Origin: Spirochaetota bacterium | Lineage (GTDB): Bacteria; Spirochaetota; UBA4802; UBA5550 | Length of the DNA: 64,000 nt | NCBI GenBank assembly: GCA_016933025.1 | Contig: JAFGBT010000023.1 | Coordinates: forward strand, 85,151-149,150 | Direction of reading: 5' to 3' | Shown here: piece after piece, positions 59,816-64,000 of the stretch | Layout of the letters: each line of letters starts with the position of its first letter | Numbering within the stretch: the stretch's first letter is position 1 | Position numbers and translations under genes: made by a program | Notes under the pieces: generated by a model | Database searches by the model: none | Seen by the model: the letters and a program-made list of their open reading frames with translations, nothing else | What the model was told of the DNA's origin: nothing

Positions 59816-61267
59816 TCAACCCCTCCAGAAGCGGGGGAGGAAAATCACCAGTACCGTGTACAGCTCAAGACGCCCCGCCAGCATGGCGAAGGAAAGGGCC
59901 CACTTGATATACCCCTCGTAAAATGCGTAGTGTTCGGCCGGCCCGATCTTCCCGAACCCCGGACCGATATTGCCCACGGTCGCCAGGGCCGTGGTAAAAG
60001 AAGTGGTGATGTCATGGCCTGCGGAGGCCACGATGATCGTGACTGCCAGCAGGACCGCCGCGTACAGGAAAAAGAATCCGGAGACGGCATACACGGTGTT
60101 CTTTCTCACCATGCTCCCGCTCATCTTCAGCGTAAAAATGCCGCGCGGATGTATGAGAAGCCTCATCTCATTGATGGCCTGCTTGAAGAGTATCACCAGC
60201 CGCATCACCTTGACGCCGCCGCCGGTAGAGCCGGCGCATCCGCCGACAAACATCAGGACGAAGAGCATGATCTGCCCGAGGAGCGCCCATTGTTCGAAAT
60301 CCGCAGAGGAAAACCCGGTTGTGGTCATGATGCTCGCGGCCTGGGACGAGGCGTATCGGAGGCATTCCCCGACTGTCGCGTACGAAGTCCCGTGAAGGGA
60401 AAAGGCGACCGCCGCCGTCATCGTTACGAATATGAGGAAATACGCCTTCAGCTCGGAATCACGGGCGACGCGTCTCAGCCTCCCTGTCAGGAGGCGGTAG
60501 TGAAGCGTGAAATTGATCCCGGCGATGAGCATGAAGAGAGTGATGACCCCTTCGATAAACCGGGAGTCGTAGTGGCCTACTCCCCTGTTTTTCACGGAGA
60601 ATCCGCCGGTCGCCATGGTGCCGAAAGCGTGGGTCGTTGCGTCAAACAGATCCATGCCGCCCGCCATCAGAAGAAGCGTCTCAGCCACGGTAAAACCGAT
60701 ATAGATGAGCCAGAGCAGCTTGGCGGTGGCGGTGATTCTGGGCGTAAGCCGGTCGACCGTGGGGCCCGGCGCCTCGGCGTTGATCAGCTGAAGGCCGCCG
60801 ATCCCCATGAGCGGCAGGATGGCCACCGCGAGAACGACGATGCCCATGCCGCCCAGCCAGTGGGTCAGGGATCTCCAGAAGAGCATCGAGCGCGGGAGGA
60901 TCTCAATGTTGGTGAGGATTGAAGCGCCGGTGGTCGAGAATCCCGACATTGTCTCGAAAAACGCGTCGGTGTACGACGGGATGGCGCCGGACAGGTAAAA
61001 GGGCAGCGCCCCGATGATAGAGGCCATCACCCAGGTCATGGTGACCATGAGAAATCCGTCCCTGGTGGAAAGCGTGTCAGCCCTCTTTTTTCTGAGGAGT
61101 ATCAGCGCGACGGAGGAAACAAGAACCGTGACCCCTATCGTTTCAGCGAACGCCACGAACGGGAGCGCCTCTCTGCAGAACAGCGCGATGCCCGCAGGCA
61201 CCGCCATGAACCCCGAAAGGATAATGAAGAGTATCGAAATGATTTTTATCAGCATCAGGGGATTCAT
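59816..61267 (-). CDS. trkH: Trk potassium uptake permease TrkH
   Basis: A 483-residue potassium channel/transporter with about ten to twelve helices and repeated selectivity-filter loops: MSGFSTTGASIL, GTMATGGFSV, TTTGFSSADF and TVGNIGPGFG. GGCAGSTGGGVKVMRLVILF matches the conserved TrkH block. It works with TrkA. The ATG at 61267 follows GAAGGG and lies 10 nt after the trkA stop; an in-frame start at 61300 would overlap trkA and is less likely. Confidence 0.95.
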   Translation of the reverse strand: MNPLMLIKIISILFIILSGFMAVPAGIALFCREALPFVAFAETIGVTVLVSSVALILLRKKRADTLSTRDGFLMVTMTWVMASIIGALPFYLSGAIPSYTDAFFETMSGFSTTGASILTNIEILPRSMLFWRSLTHWLGGMGIVVLAVAILPLMGIGGLQLINAEAPGPTVDRLTPRITATAKLLWLIYIGFTVAETLLLMAGGMDLFDATTHAFGTMATGGFSVKNRGVGHYDSRFIEGVITLFMLIAGINFTLHYRLLTGRLRRVARDSELKAYFLIFVTMTAAVAFSLHGTSYATVGECLRYASSQAASIMTTTGFSSADFEQWALLGQIMLFVLMFVGGCAGSTGGGVKVMRLVILFKQAINEMRLLIHPRGIFTLKMSGSMVRKNTVYAVSGFFFLYAAVLLAVTIIVASAGHDITTSFTTALATVGNIGPGFGKIGPAEHYAFYEGYIKWALSFAMLAGRLELYTVLVIFLPRFWRG

Positions 61268-61277
61268 CGGCGGCCCT

Positions 61278-62621
61278 TCATCCCTGGATGAAGCTTTCAA
61301 TTTCTGAAATGGAGGCCTTGGCGGAGATAATGATGACCATGTCGCCCGGCACTATGACGAGGTCCCCGTTCGGCAGAATGTTCCTTTCCCCGCGCAGCAC
61401 GGAGAGAATAAGCGCATTTTCGGGAAAGGACAGGTCCTTCAGCCTCCTGCCGATGATGCCGCTCTTTTCATCGGCGAGAAATTCTATTACCTCGGCCTTG
61501 CCGCCGAAGATGCTGTGGAGGCTCTTGATCTTCCCCCTCCTGATGTACTTCATGATCGCGTCGACGGTGCTGTTCTTCGGGCTGATGGCGACGTCGATGT
61601 CGAGCCTCGACGCGATCGCGAGGTAGCCGGCATTGGTCACCAGGGCGATGGTCCGCTTGACCCCCATGATCTTTGAGTAGAGGCAGGCCAGCATGTTGAG
61701 CTCCTGATTGTCGGTGACGGTCACCATGAGGTCGCGGTCCCCGATGTTCTCCTCCAGAAAGATGCTTTCGTCGGATATGTCCGCGTTGACCACCAGGGCG
61801 TCCGGGAAGCGGTCCGACAGGACCTTGCAGCGCTCGTAATTCGTTTCGATGAGGGTGATGTCCCTCCCGGTCCTGATCAGGTACTCGCAGGCCAGCTCGC
61901 CGATGCGCCCCCCGCCCACAATGGCTATGCGGTCGATGGTCTCCTGCCTCCTGCCGGCCGTGATGAAAAGCCGGGTGAAATCCTTCTGCGTGGCCAGGAG
62001 ATAGATGTTGTCGCTGACACGGACAACGGTATTGCCGGTGGGGATGATGAATTCGTCCCCCCGCACGATCCCGGCCATGAGAAACGGCTCCTTGATCCCC
62101 TGGCGTATGTCCTTGACGGTCCTGTTCGAGAAGTACGATGCGGCGTTCACCACGACGTTCCTCAACTGGAGTTCGGTGTTCTCAAAGAGCATCACGTCGC
62201 TGTCCGCGCCGAGCGCGATGGTGTTGGCGATCTGCCGGGCCGTTTCGACCTCGGAGTTGACGATGAAATCGATGCCCAAAAAGGCCTTTTCGAATATCTT
62301 CGCCCTGGAGTAATCGAGGTTCCTGACGCGCGCTATTTTGACCGGCACGTTGAATTCGCTCGAGACCAGTCCGCAGGCGATCATGTTGACCTCGTCCGAA
62401 CTGGTGACGCTGATGAATATGGTGGCCTCGCTTATGCCCGCCCGTTTGAGGGAGGCTATGCCGGTCCCCTCGTCCTGCACCACGATGCAGTCGAGCCTCC
62501 CGGAAACGTATTTCGCCCGGTCCGGGTCCTTTTCGATTATAACGACGTCCTTCCCCTCGGAAATGAGCTGAGAGGCGATCTGCACGCCCACGATGCCGGC
62601 GCCGAGAATCACAACACGCAT
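61278..62621 (-). CDS. trkA: Trk system regulatory protein TrkA
   Basis: A 447-residue peripheral protein with two RCK units. Each has a nucleotide-binding Rossmann motif (MRVVILGAGIVGVQIASQL; RIAIVGGGRIGELACEYLI) and a TrkA-C domain (EFIIPTGNTVVRVSDNIYLL; ERNILPNGDLVIVPGDMVII). It gates TrkH in response to NAD(H)/ATP. It heads the trkA-trkH-membrane protein-kinase operon. GGTGTTTCTCC upstream is a weak ribosome-binding site. Confidence 0.95.
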   Translation of the reverse strand: MRVVILGAGIVGVQIASQLISEGKDVVIIEKDPDRAKYVSGRLDCIVVQDEGTGIASLKRAGISEATIFISVTSSDEVNMIACGLVSSEFNVPVKIARVRNLDYSRAKIFEKAFLGIDFIVNSEVETARQIANTIALGADSDVMLFENTELQLRNVVVNAASYFSNRTVKDIRQGIKEPFLMAGIVRGDEFIIPTGNTVVRVSDNIYLLATQKDFTRLFITAGRRQETIDRIAIVGGGRIGELACEYLIRTGRDITLIETNYERCKVLSDRFPDALVVNADISDESIFLEENIGDRDLMVTVTDNQELNMLACLYSKIMGVKRTIALVTNAGYLAIASRLDIDVAISPKNSTVDAIMKYIRRGKIKSLHSIFGGKAEVIEFLADEKSGIIGRRLKDLSFPENALILSVLRGERNILPNGDLVIVPGDMVIIISAKASISEIESFIQG

Positions 62622-62752
62622 TGGAGAAACACCCCATCATACAATAAAATTAGAGACGTTCATACATCAAATCATACAGGGAGATTTCTGTCAAGAATTA
62701 GGGGAATAACGTCCAAAATCTGTCGCGCAGCACCGCCCGGGCGGCGCATGTG

Positions 62753-63148
62753 TCATCTAACCAGGTTATAAATCACCACCAGCGACAGGCCGCCCAGGCC
62801 GATCGACGTGACGAGAAAGCTCAGGGTGCTGAAGACGCCGAAGGCCGACATCGGCCGCGTGTCGATATCGGGCCGTACGGCGCGAACGAGCTGGAGGGAC
62901 GGGTTGGTGAAGGCGCCGACGCAGGCCGCAGCGACCAGGAGATACGGGAGGTTGGCGCTGATCCCGTAGAATGCGAAGAGGATGACCGCCATCAGCGGGT
63001 ACTCCATGTGGCACTTCACCAGCTTGGCGTCGTCCTTTATGAGCCGGACCACCGGCCCCATCGCGAGGTATCGCCGAGCCACGATCAGCCACCCGGTCAG
63101 GATAGAGAGGATGATTAAAATTGCGCCGGTTATCACGAGTAGTTCCAT
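62753..63148 (-). CDS. four-helix membrane protein, unknown
   Basis: A 131-residue protein with four hydrophobic segments (VITGAILIILSILTGWLIVA, YPLMAVILFAFYGISANLP, YLLVAAACVGAFTNPSL and FLVTSIGLGGLSLVVIYNLV). Loops carry charged blocks (RLIKDDAKLVKCHMEYP and RAVRPDIDTRPMSAFG). GGAG lies 7 nt before the ATG. No family is recognised. It is monocistronic on the minus strand between trkA and a lipoprotein gene. Confidence 0.7.
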   Translation of the reverse strand: MELLVITGAILIILSILTGWLIVARRYLAMGPVVRLIKDDAKLVKCHMEYPLMAVILFAFYGISANLPYLLVAAACVGAFTNPSLQLVRAVRPDIDTRPMSAFGVFSTLSFLVTSIGLGGLSLVVIYNLVR

Positions 63149-63221
63149 CGGGATTCTCCATTAATTATTATCACTAAACATTTAACGAACCGCCTGTCAA
63201 GGAAAAGACGTGCTTCCGGCT

Positions 63222-63794
63222 CTAATCCCCTATTGAGGAGGACAGGGTCCCCAGCACCAGGCTGCTGTTGACATACAATGTCTCCAGCGTACCGAGCTTC
63301 AGCATACCGGAAAAGGTCGCGGTGATTCTTCCGCCTGAAAGAGACGTCACCTGTAATTCAAAATTCGTCGGAGCGTCATATCCGTCGAAAATCCACTGGC
63401 CGAAAGGCAAAGCGTCAATAATAACTATATACGTTGAGCTAAAGCCCCCCGGACCGACGTAGTCGCCCGCGTCGTACGTTGAAGATTCGGTGACGGTGTT
63501 GGGGATGGAGATCTCAAACGAATCGACCCCGTCACTGAATTCGGCAACATAGTCGTCTCCCGAGAGTACAAATCCATCAGCTGAGGTCATTGTCACGTCT
63601 TTGTCAATCACTGTCGTTTCTGGATTGTAGTTATGTACAGTATGGGTATTGAAAGAAATGGTGTTTGCCGTTTGCCCCATCAAAGCCCTTCCCGCGAGCA
63701 GGAGAAACCACTTATTGTCTTCATCCTCGTCGCAGCCACTGAACAATAACGAACAAGCAATGATGCATATGGGGAATAAATATAATTTTTTCAT
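63222..63794 (-). CDS. small lipoprotein, unknown
   Basis: A 190-residue lipoprotein: signal MKKLYLFPICIIACSLLFSGC (lipidated Cys 21) then an acidic start DEDEDNKW, which often favours outer-membrane retention differences. The mature part is Ser/Thr/Gly-rich and probably all-beta (ITATFSGMLKLGTLETLYVN). No family is recognised. GGAGGG lies 3 nt from the ATG and a promoter at 63860-63888. Confidence 0.72.
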   Translation of the reverse strand: MKKLYLFPICIIACSLLFSGCDEDEDNKWFLLLAGRALMGQTANTISFNTHTVHNYNPETTVIDKDVTMTSADGFVLSGDDYVAEFSDGVDSFEISIPNTVTESSTYDAGDYVGPGGFSSTYIVIIDALPFGQWIFDGYDAPTNFELQVTSLSGGRITATFSGMLKLGTLETLYVNSSLVLGTLSSSIGD

Positions 63795-63859
63795 GGACCC
63801 TCCGGATTATTTTTATTTCCATCTTTGTCCGCGAGCTCTTCTCTTTTCATCGAAAAGTA

Positions 63860-63888
63860 ACGATACACGAAAAGGACTAAATAGACAA
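63860..63888 (-). promoter_or_regulatory. promoter candidate of the small lipoprotein gene
   Basis: On the minus strand, TTGTCT (63888-63883), 17-nt spacer, TATCGT (63865-63860), 66 nt before the ATG. DNA beyond it to the window end is A+T-rich with no gene. Confidence 0.5.
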
Positions 63889-64000
63889 TGTATATTGTTT
63901 TATTTAATACATAAAACTGCGAAAAAACCTGGCTAAAATTTACACTAATTACGACATTGAGTCAAATAAAAAGTTATCATCCTCTAAAACACACAATTCA

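Noticed and set aside
1..64000. tRNA or rRNA genes
   Set aside because: Gaps were scanned for acceptor/T-arm patterns (GGTTCGAnTCC) and rRNA-like blocks; GGGTTCGATCC at 33775 lacks pairing arms for a tRNA.

Overview
The window looks like a chromosome segment of a free-living, Gram-negative, anaerobic or facultative bacterium. It has lipoprotein signal peptides, a LolA-like periplasmic protein, a multiheme cytochrome c nitrite reductase, a selenocysteine formate dehydrogenase, TRAP transport and chemotaxis. G+C is moderately high by eye (not computed). The contiguous hrcA-grpE-dnaK-dnaJ operon, the 7TM-GAF-SpoIIE phosphatase and the TIGR03960/DUF2344 radical SAM fusion fit Spirochaetota (Leptospira-like) or Desulfobacterota-like lineages; no rRNA or tRNA is present to settle this, so the placement is an inference.

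Layout. 1-8.9 kb: small cysteine proteins, then a nitrite/nitrosative-stress block: YgbA-like protein, ferredoxin with an HcpR-type box, a shortened NrfH, lipoprotein NrfA, an M28 peptidase, a ZIP permease with an inserted cyclic-nucleotide-binding domain, and an HcpR-like regulator carrying the same box at its own start. 8.9-14.9 kb: compact UvrD-like helicase, a split DUF2339/DUF3999 membrane pair, an ankyrin lipoprotein and a methyltransferase-like membrane protein. 15-25.2 kb: three tandem ferredoxin/CCG-domain proteins, a DUF898-M48 pair, and a 1235-residue DUF3683-FAD-FeS-CCG fusion. 25.4-28.3 kb: dctPQM TRAP transporter. 28.3-42 kb: ACT protein, pentapeptide lipoprotein, QueH, SpoIIE phosphatase, isochorismatase-like hydrolase, ECF sigma/anti-sigma pair, TyrS, a LolA-like protein and a chemotaxis receptor. 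41.2-47.4 kb: CIRCE-controlled heat-shock operon and a coiled-coil protein with a 53-codon leader gene. 48.1-58.3 kb: radical SAM protein and a formate dehydrogenase cluster (MBL protein, NTPase, FmdE-like, NuoEF fusion, selenoprotein FdhA, membrane protein). 58.6-64 kb: Trk potassium uptake operon with a histidine kinase, then small membrane and lipoprotein genes.

How the genes fit together. NrfA would reduce nitrite to ammonium, while HcpR, the ferredoxin and YgbA suggest a response to the NO formed alongside. FdhA/NuoEF would couple formate oxidation to NAD+. The CCG proteins and the DUF3683 fusion point to soluble thiol/quinone or 2-hydroxyacid electron transfer. Intergenic space carries several recurring elements: a family of about 100-bp interrupted palindromes (TGTCATnnCGAGCG-like ends), a 42-bp tandem array with a 14-nt palindrome, and very long, nearly perfect hairpins at gene ends.

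Most notable: an in-frame UGA with a textbook bacterial SECIS in fdhA (53182), a NrfH that has lost heme 3 and one heme-4 cysteine, a NuoE domain lacking canonical cluster cysteines, a 33-nt relic of the radical SAM gene start forming a 24-codon mini-ORF in another operon, and a two-site HcpR circuit.
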